Of a stretch of DNA of 64,000 nt, positions 1-9,091 are shown piece after piece. The notes below the pieces were generated by a model that was not told the DNA's origin, did not search any database, and was given only the letters and a program-made list of their open reading frames with translations. Position 1 is the first letter of the stretch. The number at the start of each line of letters is the position of its first letter. The position numbers and the translations under genes are program-made. The stretch is taken from assembly GCA_002324875.1 (NCBI GenBank), contig NTJG01000013.1, positions 1 to 64,000 of the forward strand, given 5' to 3'. Source of the DNA: Lysobacteraceae bacterium NML93-0793 (GTDB taxonomy: Bacteria; Pseudomonadota; Gammaproteobacteria; Xanthomonadales; Xanthomonadaceae).

Positions 1-158
1 GCTTGTGAAGTACGAGCTTCGGCTCGTTCAACTGTTCGGGCTGGGGCGCGAGGTCGATGTGCGGCCGTCCTGGCTCCTACACGTGCTCGAACACTGCGCG
101 CCATCGGCGTGCCGCACATCGCTCTCCACTTCAAGACTACGGATTCGCGCAGACACAA

Positions 159-222
159 GCGCGCTCGCGCGCGAAGGCGCCTTCCTGGGAAAAAGCGTTC
201 GCGCGCGAGCGCGCTCCTACAC
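159..222. repeat. REP-like inverted repeat
   Basis: A 17-nt arm (gcgcgctcgcgcgcgaa, 159-175) is repeated in exact inverse orientation at 198-214 across a 22-nt loop, and the second arm is followed by tcctacac. A palindrome bordered by TCCTAC/GTAGGA is the usual look of REP elements in Pseudomonas and xanthomonads. It lies just past the 3' end of the alpha-amylase gene, so it may also act as a transcript-end hairpin. The first 158 bases show nothing else convincing. Confidence 0.7.
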
Positions 223-227
223 AACGC

Positions 228-1961
228 TCACTCCTTCTCGGGACCGCCGAGGCGTCCGGCCATCAGCGTCTGCAGACGGTCGCGCAGCACGGCGGGGACG
301 GCGACCTCGTCACGCAGCAGCACGCGCACGCCGTGTGCGGGCACATCGAGCGACGCAGCGCCGTCAACGCTGATCGCACCGTCGCCCAGCGCATCGCGCC
401 AGGCGCCGTCGGCGATCTGCGAGGCGTCCAGCCTCGCCGACCACGGCGCATCGCCCTTGTTGAGCAGCACCAGTGCGGTCTGACGCACGCCGCCATCGTC
501 GAGCACGCGATAGAACGCGGCGTGCTCGCCCTCGAGCACCAGCGGCAGCTGCAGTCCGCGCTGCAGCGCCGGCGTATCGCGCCGCAGCGTGGCGATGCGG
601 GTGAGCGCGGCGTGGATCGGCGTGCCGACGCCGGCATCGACGCGCGCCTGTCCGTAGTACGCCCGATTGCCGGCGTGTTCCGCGCGGCCGCGCATGAAGC
701 CCGTCTCCGAGCCGTAGTAGACGACCGGAATGCCGCGAGCGGTGAACAGCCAGTTGTGCGCGTCGATGAAACCGGCATCGGTGGCGTCCATGCGCGGCAT
801 GTCGTGGTTGTCGTAGAACGTCGTCAGCTCGTAGGGGTTGGCGTAAGGCCCGCGTTCCAGATGCAGGCTCGGCGCGAGGCGTTCGAACCCCGCGCCGCCG
901 GCGAACACCTCGTCCATCGCCTGCTTCATCGGGAAATCGAGCACGCTGATGCCGCCGTTCGCGGCCCAGGTGTGCTCGGCGATCTTGGCCGCGTCGTAGT
1001 CGAAGGCCTCGCCGAACATGAAGAAGTCCGGCCGTCCGGTGCGGATGCGATCGGCGAAGCGTTTCCAGAACGCGTGCGGCATCCACGCGATGGTGTCGAT
1101 GCGGAACGCATCGGCGCCCTGATCGATCCACTGCTCGTAGGCGCCGGCCAGGTACTCGAACACCGCCGGATTGGCGGCATCGAAATCCGCGAGCTGCGCC
1201 AGGTTGCCGTCGAAGATCGAGCCGGTTTCGGCATCCACCGGGCCGACGGTGGCGTAGAACGCGTGCAGCGGGTTGCGCGCGGGATCGAGCTGCTGCGGCG
1301 GCAGGTTCTGGTGGTCGGCGATCAGCCGCCCCTCGGCGTCGAAGATCTGACCGAACCCCGGCTGGGCGACCGGCATCGTCCACGCCGGCGAACCGTGGTT
1401 GCCGACGATGTCGAGCACGGTCTTCAGCCCGGCCGCGCGCATGCCGCTGGTGAACGCGCGGAAATCGAGATCGGCGCTCGGCAGGTGTTCGTCCACCTGG
1501 TAGAAATTCGTGCCCCAGTAGCCGTGATAGCCGGTCTTGCCGCGGTCGGTGAGCGTGCTGCCGCAGCTGATCACATCGCCCCCGGTGAAGGCCTCGTCGG
1601 GATTGGCGACGATCGGCGTGATCCACACCGCGCCGAAGCCCATGTCGCGGATGTAGCCGGCGTTGTCGAGCACGCCGCGGAAGTCGCCGCCCAGATACCC
1701 GATGTTGCCGTCGATGCCGTCCTCGCAGCGCACCGGGATGTCGAAGGTGCGATGCGCGCCGCCCTGATCGCGCTGGTCGTTCGCCGGATCGCCGTTGACG
1801 AAGCGGTCGGTGACGACGAAGTAGACCGAATGCGCGGCGAACGGTGCGCGCGTGCCGTAGAGCGCGTTGGCCTCCGGCGCGCTGGGCGAGGTCTGGCCGG
1901 CGCCGTGGGCACAGGCCGTGCACAGTGCGGCGGCGAGGACGGCGGTCAGGGGTCGGATCAT
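228..1961 (-). CDS. Secreted GH13 alpha-amylase
   Basis: This 577-residue alpha-amylase family enzyme should hydrolyse alpha-1,4 links in starch or maltodextrin outside the cytoplasm. It starts with a signal peptide (MIRPLTAVLAAALCTAC). Cys17 could be a lipobox cysteine, although the -3 residue is also Cys. The GH13 catalytic set is present: nucleophile Asp289 in DAFRIDT, acid/base Glu318 in FMFGEAF, and Asp387 in YDNHDMPRM. The frame is open far upstream, but ATG at 1961 is chosen because it begins the signal peptide and follows the transporter stop by about 23 nt. It is the second gene of an operon with the sugar transporter and belongs to the maltodextrin locus. Substrate specificity within GH13 is inferred. 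Confidence 0.93.
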   Translation of the reverse strand: MIRPLTAVLAAALCTACAHGAGQTSPSAPEANALYGTRAPFAAHSVYFVVTDRFVNGDPANDQRDQGGAHRTFDIPVRCEDGIDGNIGYLGGDFRGVLDNAGYIRDMGFGAVWITPIVANPDEAFTGGDVISCGSTLTDRGKTGYHGYWGTNFYQVDEHLPSADLDFRAFTSGMRAAGLKTVLDIVGNHGSPAWTMPVAQPGFGQIFDAEGRLIADHQNLPPQQLDPARNPLHAFYATVGPVDAETGSIFDGNLAQLADFDAANPAVFEYLAGAYEQWIDQGADAFRIDTIAWMPHAFWKRFADRIRTGRPDFFMFGEAFDYDAAKIAEHTWAANGGISVLDFPMKQAMDEVFAGGAGFERLAPSLHLERGPYANPYELTTFYDNHDMPRMDATDAGFIDAHNWLFTARGIPVVYYGSETGFMRGRAEHAGNRAYYGQARVDAGVGTPIHAALTRIATLRRDTPALQRGLQLPLVLEGEHAAFYRVLDDGGVRQTALVLLNKGDAPWSARLDASQIADGAWRDALGDGAISVDGAASLDVPAHGVRVLLRDEVAVPAVLRDRLQTLMAGRLGGPEKE

Positions 1962-1984
1962 GCGCAGGCTCCAGCAGGTGGGAT

Positions 1985-3481
1985 TCAGGACGTGGCGGCA
2001 GCGGCTTCCGAGCGCGGCCGCGCGACGCGCAATGCGAACAGCCCGCCGATCGCGAGACTGGCGCCGCCGAGCATCAGCACGCGCACCGGATCGCCGTCGA
2101 AGACGCGGCCGAGCAGCACGCCCAGCGTGCTCACCGCCACCAGCTGCGGAATGACGATGAAGAAGTTGAAGATGCCCATGTACACGCCCATCTTGTGCGC
2201 GGGCAGGCTGTCGGAGAGCAGCGCGTAGGGCAGCGACAGGATCGAGGCCCAGGCGAATCCGACGCCCACCATCGACAGCAGCAGCCATTGCGGATCGCCG
2301 ATGAAGGCGATCGACACCAGTCCGGCGCCGCCGAGGAACAGGTTGACCAGGTGGGTCAGACGCAGGCCGAGGCGTCGCGCCATCCACGGGATCACGATCG
2401 CCGCCAGCGCCGCGAAGCCGTTGTAGGCCGCGAACAGGATGCCCACCCAGTTCGCGCCTTCGTTGTACGCGGCGGACTGCGGATCGCTGCTGCCGTAGTG
2501 GGTCTGCGCCACGGCAGCCGTGGTGTAGATCCACATCGCGAACAGGCCGAACCACGAGAAGAACTGCACCACGGCCAGCTGACGCATCGCCGGCGGCATG
2601 GCGTGCAGGTCGGCGGCGATCGTCGGCAGCATCCGCTGCGGCGCCATGCGCGCGGCGATCAGACGCAGCGCACCGTAGGCCAGCGGCAACCCCGCCAGCA
2701 CGTAGAGCATGCGGTCCCAGCCGAGTGTGTACACCAGGGCCATGCCGACCACGCCCACGATCAGCCAGGGTAGACCGCCGGACGCACGCGGCAGCGGCGC
2801 CTCGGCCGCAGGCAATGCGCCCAGCGGCTTGGCGTCGTCGAACGCCTGCAGCACGTCGGGCGGATACTCGCGCGTGCGCAGCACCGTCCACAGCACCGAA
2901 AGCAGCAGCACGGCGCCGCCGAAGTAGAACGCATAGCGCACCGTGTCGGGCACTTCGCCAGGCCCGGCGGTATTGGCGACGCCGAATTTCGCGAGCACGA
3001 ACGGCAGCGCACTGGCGATCACCGAGCCCACGCCGATGAAGAAGCCCTGCATCGCGTAACCCGTGGGCCGCTGCGGCGGTGCCAGCTGGTCGCCGACGAA
3101 GGCGCGGAACGGCTCCATCGACACGTTGAGCGATGCATCCAGCACCCACAGCGTGCCGGCGGCGATCCACAGCTCGGGCGAGTTGGGCATCACCAGCAGC
3201 GCGGCGGTCGAGAAGATCGCGCCCCAGAGGAAATACGGCCGACGACGGCCGAGGCGTGTCCACGTGCGGTCGGAGAAGTAGCCGATCACCGGCTGCACCA
3301 GCAGGCCGGTCAGCGGCGCGGCGATCCACAGCCCGGGCACCTGCTCCATGTCGGCGCCGAGCGTCTGGAAGATCCGGCTGACGTTGGCATTCTGCAGGGC
3401 GAATCCGAACTGGATACCCAGAAAGCCGAAGCACATGTTCCAGATCTGCCAGAACGACAGTGGCGGTTTCGTATTGCGCAT
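1985..3481 (-). CDS. MFS sugar (maltose/maltodextrin-type) transporter
   Basis: A 498-residue polytopic inner-membrane protein of the major facilitator superfamily, close to the glycoside-pentoside-hexuronide/SLC45-like sugar transporters. The N-terminal part carries the loop 2-3 motif GYFSDRTWTRLGRRRPYF, and hydrophobic segments run to the C-terminus. It would take maltose or short maltodextrins across the inner membrane after the TonB receptor and amylase have worked. ATG 3481 is chosen because it follows a strong GGGAGGGGAG Shine-Dalgarno tract by 9 nt. It is first in an operon with the alpha-amylase and diverges from the alpha-glucosidase. The actual sugar is inferred from neighbours. Confidence 0.88.
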   Translation of the reverse strand: MRNTKPPLSFWQIWNMCFGFLGIQFGFALQNANVSRIFQTLGADMEQVPGLWIAAPLTGLLVQPVIGYFSDRTWTRLGRRRPYFLWGAIFSTAALLVMPNSPELWIAAGTLWVLDASLNVSMEPFRAFVGDQLAPPQRPTGYAMQGFFIGVGSVIASALPFVLAKFGVANTAGPGEVPDTVRYAFYFGGAVLLLSVLWTVLRTREYPPDVLQAFDDAKPLGALPAAEAPLPRASGGLPWLIVGVVGMALVYTLGWDRMLYVLAGLPLAYGALRLIAARMAPQRMLPTIAADLHAMPPAMRQLAVVQFFSWFGLFAMWIYTTAAVAQTHYGSSDPQSAAYNEGANWVGILFAAYNGFAALAAIVIPWMARRLGLRLTHLVNLFLGGAGLVSIAFIGDPQWLLLSMVGVGFAWASILSLPYALLSDSLPAHKMGVYMGIFNFFIVIPQLVAVSTLGVLLGRVFDGDPVRVLMLGGASLAIGGLFALRVARPRSEAAAATS

Positions 3482-3490
3482 GTGCTGCGA

Positions 3491-3504
3491 CTCCCCTCCC
3501 AAGG
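3491..3504 (-). promoter_or_regulatory. 14-nt GGA-rich leader shared with the TonB receptor gene
   Basis: The minus strand reads ccttgggaggggag just upstream of the transporter start. Exactly the same 14 nt precede the TonB receptor start at 9220-9233. It contains the ribosome-binding site. The paired GGA triplets also resemble RsmA/CsrA targets, which is an inference only. Confidence 0.5.
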
Positions 3505-3540
3505 ACCGCTGCGCCGTCGCGGCAGTGCGAGGGCGGACCC

Positions 3541-3587
3541 ATGGTAGCGAGCAGCCGTTCGAGGGCCACGACCTGCATACGTATTCA
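3541..3587 (-). promoter_or_regulatory. Operator plus promoter of the transporter-amylase operon
   Basis: The near-palindrome tgcatacgtattca (3574-3587) is, read on the minus strand, the same 16-nt block atgaatacgtatgcag found upstream of the TonB receptor. A TACCAT hexamer (3546-3541 on the minus strand) lies 27 nt beyond the operator core; the receptor copy has 28 nt. The central ATACGTAT with a CG centre is typical of LacI-family operators. TACCAT is the likely -10, but no good -35 is visible, as expected for an activated promoter or one with a poor consensus. The operator also sits in the divergent region before the alpha-glucosidase, so it may serve both directions. Confidence 0.65.
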
Positions 3588-3681
3588 TCGCATGCGCCAG
3601 CACAGCACGCTTCCGCATGCGCCGCAGCATGCACTAACGTCGCATCGCGTCGCGCACCGCGGCGGGGAGGCGAGACGAACG

Positions 3682-5301
3682 ATGGCGAACAACCCGTGGT
3701 GGCGCGGCGCGGTGATCTACCAGATCTATCCGCGCAGCTTCATGGACAGCGACGGCGACGGCATCGGCGATCTGCCGGGCATCATCGACCGGCTCGACCA
3801 TGTGGCGCAGCTGGGCGTGGACGCGATCTGGGTGTCGCCGTTCTTCCGCTCGCCGATGCACGACTACGGCTACGACATCGCCGACCAGTGCGACGTCGAT
3901 CCGATGTTCGGCACGCTGGCCGATTTCGACGCCCTGCTCGCCAAGGCGCATGGCCTCGGCCTGAAGGTGATGATCGACCAGGTGTTCAGCCACACCTCGA
4001 ACGAACACGCCTGGTTCCAGGAAAGCCGCGCCTCGCGCGACAACCCCAAGGCTGACTGGTACGTCTGGGCCGATGCGAAACCCGACGGCACGCCGCCCAA
4101 CAACTGGCTGTCGATCTTCGGCGGCCCGGCGTGGAAGTGGGAACCGCGGCGCCGGCAGTACTACCTGCACAATTTCCTGTCGAGCCAGCCGGACCTCAAC
4201 TTCCACAACCCCGACGTGCAGCAGGCCACGCTGGACTACGTGCGCTTCTGGCTGGAGCGCGGCGTCGACGGCTTCCGCCTCGATTCGATCAACTTCTGCT
4301 TCCACGACCGCGCCTTGCGCGACAACCCGGCCAAGCCGGAAGCGCTGCGGCTCGGGCGCGGCTTCTCGCCGGACAATCCGTATGCGTTCCAGTACCACTG
4401 GTACAACAACACGCAGCCGGAAAACATCGGCTTCATCGAGCAGCTGCGCACGCTGATGGACGGCTATGCGGACGTCGCCGCGCTCGGCGAGATCTCGTCC
4501 GAGGATTCGCTGGCCACCACCGCCGAGTACACCAGCGCCGGCCGCCTGCACATGGGCTACAGCTTCGAACTGCTGGTCGACGATTTCAGCGCCGGCTACA
4601 TCCGCGGCACCGTCGAGCGCCTCGAAGCGGCGATGACCGAAGGCTGGCCGTGCTGGGCGATCTCCAACCACGACGTGCAGCGCGCGGTGACCCGCTGGGG
4701 CGGCGCCGAGGCGAGTGACGACTTCGCCAGGCAGATGATCGGCCTGGTGTGCACGTTGCGCGGCTCGGTGTGCCTGTACCAGGGCGAGGAACTCGGCCTG
4801 CCCGAAGCCGACGTGCCGTTCGAGCAGCTGCGCGATCCCTACGGCATCACGTTCTGGCCGAACTTCAAGGGCCGCGACGGCTGCCGCACGCCGATGCCAT
4901 GGACCGCCGATGCCGGTGCCGGCTTCAGCACCGGTACGCCGTGGCTGCCGATTCCCGATGCGCATCGCGCGCGCAGCGTCGCTGGTCAGGAGGCGGACGA
5001 CGGCTCGGTGCTCGCCGCGGCCCGTCGCTTCCTGCATTGGCGTCGTGCGCGGCCGGCGCTGGTCGTCGGCGACCAGCAGTTTCTCGACGCGCCCGAGCCG
5101 GTGCTGGCCAGCGTGCGCAGCCACGACGGTGCACGCGTACTCGCCGTGTTCAATCTGGCGTCCACGCCGGTCGACTGGCCACTGCCCGATGGCGTGCTCG
5201 GCGCGCGTCCGCTCGACGGGCACGGCCTGGCCGGCGCGGTGATCGACGCCGGCGTCGTGCGCCTGCCGCCCCACGGCGTGCTGTTCGCCGACGTTGATTG
5301 A
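3682..5301 (+). CDS. GH13 alpha-glucosidase (oligo-1,6/alpha-1,4-glucosidase type)
   Basis: This 539-residue GH13 enzyme begins MANNPWWRGAVIYQIYPRSF, the classic start of bacterial alpha-glucosidases and oligo-1,6-glucosidases. It has no signal peptide, so it should act in the cytoplasm on imported maltodextrins. Catalytic residues are visible: nucleophile Asp201 in GFRLDSINF, acid/base Glu270 in ALGEISSED, and Asp331 in ISNHDVQ. The frame is open upstream, but ATG 3682 is chosen because it starts the conserved barrel and has a ggcggggagg tract nearby. Its stop overlaps the TTG start of the pullulanase, so the two are translationally coupled. It diverges from the sugar transporter across a shared operator. 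Confidence 0.93.
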   Translation: MANNPWWRGAVIYQIYPRSFMDSDGDGIGDLPGIIDRLDHVAQLGVDAIWVSPFFRSPMHDYGYDIADQCDVDPMFGTLADFDALLAKAHGLGLKVMIDQVFSHTSNEHAWFQESRASRDNPKADWYVWADAKPDGTPPNNWLSIFGGPAWKWEPRRRQYYLHNFLSSQPDLNFHNPDVQQATLDYVRFWLERGVDGFRLDSINFCFHDRALRDNPAKPEALRLGRGFSPDNPYAFQYHWYNNTQPENIGFIEQLRTLMDGYADVAALGEISSEDSLATTAEYTSAGRLHMGYSFELLVDDFSAGYIRGTVERLEAAMTEGWPCWAISNHDVQRAVTRWGGAEASDDFARQMIGLVCTLRGSVCLYQGEELGLPEADVPFEQLRDPYGITFWPNFKGRDGCRTPMPWTADAGAGFSTGTPWLPIPDAHRARSVAGQEADDGSVLAAARRFLHWRRARPALVVGDQQFLDAPEPVLASVRSHDGARVLAVFNLASTPVDWPLPDGVLGARPLDGHGLAGAVIDAGVVRLPPHGVLFADVD

Positions 5302-8035
5302 TGCACGCGCCCCGCGCGCGGCCGGCAACGGCCTGCGCGCACTGACCCTGGCCCTGGCCGCACTGGCCTGCGGCACCGCGATCGCATCACCCACGCGTGA
5401 CGACTGCGACGGCCCCGCTCTCGCGCGCACGGTCCACCCGGTGCCAGCCGATGCGCCGGTGCACGCGGCACGCGCGCACTGGCTCGATCGCCGTCTCGTC
5501 CGCTGGCCGGGCCGCACCTCGATCGACGGCACCCGTTTCCGGCTCTACCACGCGGCGAACGCCACGCTGGACGCGCGGCCGGGTCGCCCGGTCACGGGCT
5601 TCAATCGCCGTCTCGACGCGGTGCCGCACAGCGCTCCGTTGCCGGCATCGCTGGCGAGGCGTTTCGCGTTCGTCGACGACGGCGCCACGCTGTCGATCGT
5701 CGCCGACGAGGCCGGACTGGCGGCCCTGCACCGCGGCCAGCTGCTGCTGGTGCACGAAGACGCGCGCGGTGATGTGCTCGATGCGACCGCTCTGCAGGTC
5801 GCCGGCGCGTTCGACGATCTCTATTCCGCGGCCGTCGATGCACCCGGCCTCGGCGCAATGCCGACCGCCGCCGATACGCGGTTCGCGGTGTGGGCGCCTT
5901 CGGCGCAGTCGGTGGCCCTGTGCCTGTATCCCGATGCCGACGCCGGCGCAGCGGCGCTCGAGACGCTGCAGCGCGACGCCGGCACCGGCATCTGGCACGG
6001 CCGACTGCCGGGCGATCGCAGCGGCGCCGGCTATCTCTACCTGATCGATGTGTTCGTGCCGGGGACCGGTATCGTGCGCAACCGCGTGACCGATCCCTAT
6101 TCGGTGGCGCTGGGCGCCGACTCGCGGCGCAGCGTGGTGTTCGATCTCGATGCGCCCGCGCTCAAGCCCGACGGCTGGGATGCACACACCGCGCCGGCCT
6201 TGGCGGCATCGACCGACATGGTGGCCTACGAACTGCACGTGCGTGATTTCTCGCGCGACGACGCCCGCGTGCCGGAGGCGCAACGCGGCCGCTACACGGC
6301 GTTCGAGGCGCGGGACTCGCACGGCATCCACCACCTGCGCCGGCTGCGCGCGGCCGGCGTGACCGACGTGCATCTGCTGCCGGTGTTCGACATCGCCACC
6401 GTGCCCGAGACCGGCTGCATCACACCCGACGTGCCCGACGCCGCGCCCGACAGCGCGGCGCAACAGGCCGCGGTGATGGCGGTCGCCGCGCGCGATTGCT
6501 TCAACTGGGGCTACGACCCGCTGCACTTCAACGTGCCCGAAGGCAGCTACGCGAGCGACGCCGCCGATCCGGCAGCGCGGATTCTCGAGTTCCGGCGCAT
6601 GGTCCAGGCGCTGCATGGCCTCGGCCTGCGCGTGGGCATGGACGTGGTCTACAACCACACCAGCGCCTCGGGTCAGCATCCGCAGTCGGTGCTCGACCGC
6701 ATCGTCCCCGGCTACTACCACCGCCTCGATGCCGACGGCCGCGTCGAGACCTCCACCTGCTGCGACAACACCGCGACCGAGCACGCGATGATGGCGCGGC
6801 TGATGATCGACTCGGCCGCGCTGTGGGTGCGTCACTACCGGATCGATTCCTTCCGCTTCGACCTGATGGGCCACCAGCCGCGCGATGCGATGCGTGCGTT
6901 GCAGGTGCGTGTGGACGCTGAAGCCGGTCGCCCGGTGCAGTTGATGGGCGAAGGCTGGAACTTCGGCGAGGTGGCCGACGATGCACGCTTCGTCCAGGCC
7001 ACGCAGGCACGGCTGGGCGGCACCGGCATCGCCACCTTCAGCGATCGCGCGCGCGACGCCGTGCGCGGTGGCGGCCCTTCCGACCGCGGCGATGCCCTGC
7101 GCGGTCAGCGCGGCTGGATCCACGGCCACGACGACGACGCCCTGCTGCGCCGTCAGGCCGACCTCGTGCGCGTGGGCCTGGCCGGCACGCTGCAGGTCTA
7201 CCGCATGACCGCGCACGACGGCATCGAACGGCCGCTGTCGGCGATCGACTACGCCGGCATGCCGGCGGGCTATGCGGCCGCGCCGGGCGAAGTGGTCAAT
7301 TACGTCGAGAACCACGACAACCACACGCTGTTCGATGTCGGCGTGCTGCGTCTGCCGGACGATGCCGATGCCACGGCACGCGTGCATGCACAGGTGCTGG
7401 CGCTGGCGACCACCGCCTTCAGCCAGGGCATCGCCTATCTGCACGCCGGCGTGGAGCTGATGCGGTCCAAGTCGCTCGACCGCAACAGTTTCGATTCCGG
7501 TGACTGGTTCAACCGCATCGACTGGAGCGGCGACACCCACGGCTTCGGCCACGGCCTGCCGCCCGCGCCCGACAACGCCGCCGACTGGCCGCAGCTGCGG
7601 CCGCTTCTCGCCGACGCCGCGCGCATCCGTCCGCCGCGCGAGGCGGTGCTGCAGGCGCGCGACATGAGTCTCGACCTGCTGCGGATCCGTGCGAGCACGC
7701 GGCTGTTCCGTCTCGAACGCGCGAACGACATCCAGGCGCGCCTGACGTTTCCCGGCAGCGGCGCGGACGGTGATCCGCGCCTCGTTGCCGGGCATCTCGA
7801 CGGGCGCGGCCTCGAGGACGTGGGGTTTCGCGAGGTGCTGTACGCGATCAACGTCGCCGACGCGGCACGCACGCTCGATGCGCCGGAACTCGCCGGGCGC
7901 GGCTGGCGTCTGCACCCGGTGCATCTTGCGGCCGATGCGGCCGACCCGCGTCCACGCGACGCCTCGCGCATCGAGGACGAGGCGGGTCGCTTCACGGTGC
8001 CGCCGCGTACGGCGCTGGTGTTCGTGGTTCCGTAG
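5294..8035 (+). CDS. pulA: Pullulanase-type alpha-1,6-glucosidase, exported
   Basis: This 913-residue debranching enzyme cuts alpha-1,6 branch points in pullulan or limit dextrins. After a signal peptide (about residues 14-31) comes a CBM48-like domain near residue 195 (FAVWAPSAQSV). The GH13 barrel follows, with the pullulanase marker FNWGYDP, nucleophile Asp523 in FRFDLMGH, acid/base Glu553 in LMGEGWNF, and Asp675 in VENHDNHTLFD. The start is TTG at 5294, overlapping the alpha-glucosidase stop by 8 bp. The ATG at 5301 is in another frame, and no in-frame ATG lies before the signal peptide. A non-AUG start inside an overlap suggests expression coupled to the upstream gene. Location (periplasm or outside) is inferred. 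Confidence 0.9.
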   Translation: MIDARAPRAAGNGLRALTLALAALACGTAIASPTRDDCDGPALARTVHPVPADAPVHAARAHWLDRRLVRWPGRTSIDGTRFRLYHAANATLDARPGRPVTGFNRRLDAVPHSAPLPASLARRFAFVDDGATLSIVADEAGLAALHRGQLLLVHEDARGDVLDATALQVAGAFDDLYSAAVDAPGLGAMPTAADTRFAVWAPSAQSVALCLYPDADAGAAALETLQRDAGTGIWHGRLPGDRSGAGYLYLIDVFVPGTGIVRNRVTDPYSVALGADSRRSVVFDLDAPALKPDGWDAHTAPALAASTDMVAYELHVRDFSRDDARVPEAQRGRYTAFEARDSHGIHHLRRLRAAGVTDVHLLPVFDIATVPETGCITPDVPDAAPDSAAQQAAVMAVAARDCFNWGYDPLHFNVPEGSYASDAADPAARILEFRRMVQALHGLGLRVGMDVVYNHTSASGQHPQSVLDRIVPGYYHRLDADGRVETSTCCDNTATEHAMMARLMIDSAALWVRHYRIDSFRFDLMGHQPRDAMRALQVRVDAEAGRPVQLMGEGWNFGEVADDARFVQATQARLGGTGIATFSDRARDAVRGGGPSDRGDALRGQRGWIHGHDDDALLRRQADLVRVGLAGTLQVYRMTAHDGIERPLSAIDYAGMPAGYAAAPGEVVNYVENHDNHTLFDVGVLRLPDDADATARVHAQVLALATTAFSQGIAYLHAGVELMRSKSLDRNSFDSGDWFNRIDWSGDTHGFGHGLPPAPDNAADWPQLRPLLADAARIRPPREAVLQARDMSLDLLRIRASTRLFRLERANDIQARLTFPGSGADGDPRLVAGHLDGRGLEDVGFREVLYAINVADAARTLDAPELAGRGWRLHPVHLAADAADPRPRDASRIEDEAGRFTVPPRTALVFVVP

Positions 8036-8055
8036 TCCGCTGTCCTAACGGCCGG

Positions 8056-8994
8056 TCAGCGGCCGAGCTCCACGTCGTCCCAGTGCCGCAGCCGTTCGGG
8101 CTCGACGCCGACACGCCGACAGGCGCGTGGTGCGATGCCATCCGGCAACGCCGCACGGAACAACGGGGCCGTCGCGCGCAACAGCCGCGCACACGCCCGG
8201 TGTCGTGCGCGCTGCAACGGCGTGACCTCCAGCAGCGTCTCGGCCCAGGGCGGCAACAACGCCGCGCCGGCACCGAGAAACACTTCGCGCGAGAGCGTCG
8301 CGCCCGGCACCGGCAGGCGCACGCGGCGCAGCACCGCGAGCACCTCGCGTGACCGCGCATCGAAGCGCAGCTCCGGTCGCACCCGTTCGAAATACGCCGC
8401 CACCGCGGCTGACGACGCCGGCACGTCGTGCGCGCCCAGTGCCTCGGCGACGCGCCGCGATTCGTCGTAGTAGCGATCATCGAATCCCGTCGGCCCCGGC
8501 ATGCCCGCATAGGCGCGGAAGCCCTGCAGGAAGGCATATGCCTCCGAGACGTGCACCCAGGTCAGCAGCTCTGGATCGTCGGCCGAATACGCCACGCCGT
8601 CCGCGGTGGTGCCGCGCACGCGGGTGTGGATCGCGGCGACGCGTGTGATCAGCTGGTGCGCCTGTTCGGTGCCGGCGTAGGTCGTGCCGGCGACGAAGGC
8701 CGTCGTGCGGCGCAGACGCCCGACCAGATCGGTGCGGAAATCCGAGTGGTCCCACACGCCGGCCAGCGCGCGCGGGTGCAGCGCCTGCAGCAGCAGCGCG
8801 CACATGCCGCCGGCCAGCATGCCCGGAAAATCCGCATGCACGCGCCAGGTCACCGTGTCCGGGCCGAACAGCCCCGCATCGCCCACCGGCGTTTCGTACT
8901 CGATGCCGCTCTGGCCACGGGGAAACACCCCCAGCACCCAGCCGCGGATGGCCGCCTGCATCGCGCCGACCGGACCTTTGCGTGATTCGCTCAT
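8056..8994 (-). CDS. Oxygenase MpaB family (DUF2236) protein
   Basis: This 312-residue protein matches the MpaB/DUF2236 family, whose studied members are haem proteins that include the rubber-oxygenase relatives. Family hallmarks are visible: LLLQALHPRALAGVWDHS, then FRTDLVGRLRRT, then IHTRVRG and LLTWVHVSEAYAF. There is no signal peptide or membrane segment. It lies convergent to the pullulanase (20-nt gap) and divergent from the TonB receptor, interrupting the maltodextrin locus with no obvious functional link. The substrate is unknown. The family assignment is firm and the reaction is not. Confidence 0.8.
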   Translation of the reverse strand: MSESRKGPVGAMQAAIRGWVLGVFPRGQSGIEYETPVGDAGLFGPDTVTWRVHADFPGMLAGGMCALLLQALHPRALAGVWDHSDFRTDLVGRLRRTTAFVAGTTYAGTEQAHQLITRVAAIHTRVRGTTADGVAYSADDPELLTWVHVSEAYAFLQGFRAYAGMPGPTGFDDRYYDESRRVAEALGAHDVPASSAAVAAYFERVRPELRFDARSREVLAVLRRVRLPVPGATLSREVFLGAGAALLPPWAETLLEVTPLQRARHRACARLLRATAPLFRAALPDGIAPRACRRVGVEPERLRHWDDVELGR

Positions 8995-9091
8995 GCCCCG
9001 ATGCTATCCGGGCACGCCTGCACCGGCCGCGAACCTCCGCCCGGCGATGTCCGCCGGAGCGCACTGCTGCATGCATAGGCACGCCACGCCA

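Noticed and set aside
228-3578. A single 1116-codon minus-strand frame covering amylase plus upstream region
   Set aside because: Only the last 577 codons are the amylase; the earlier part is out of frame with the MFS gene and is not a fusion.
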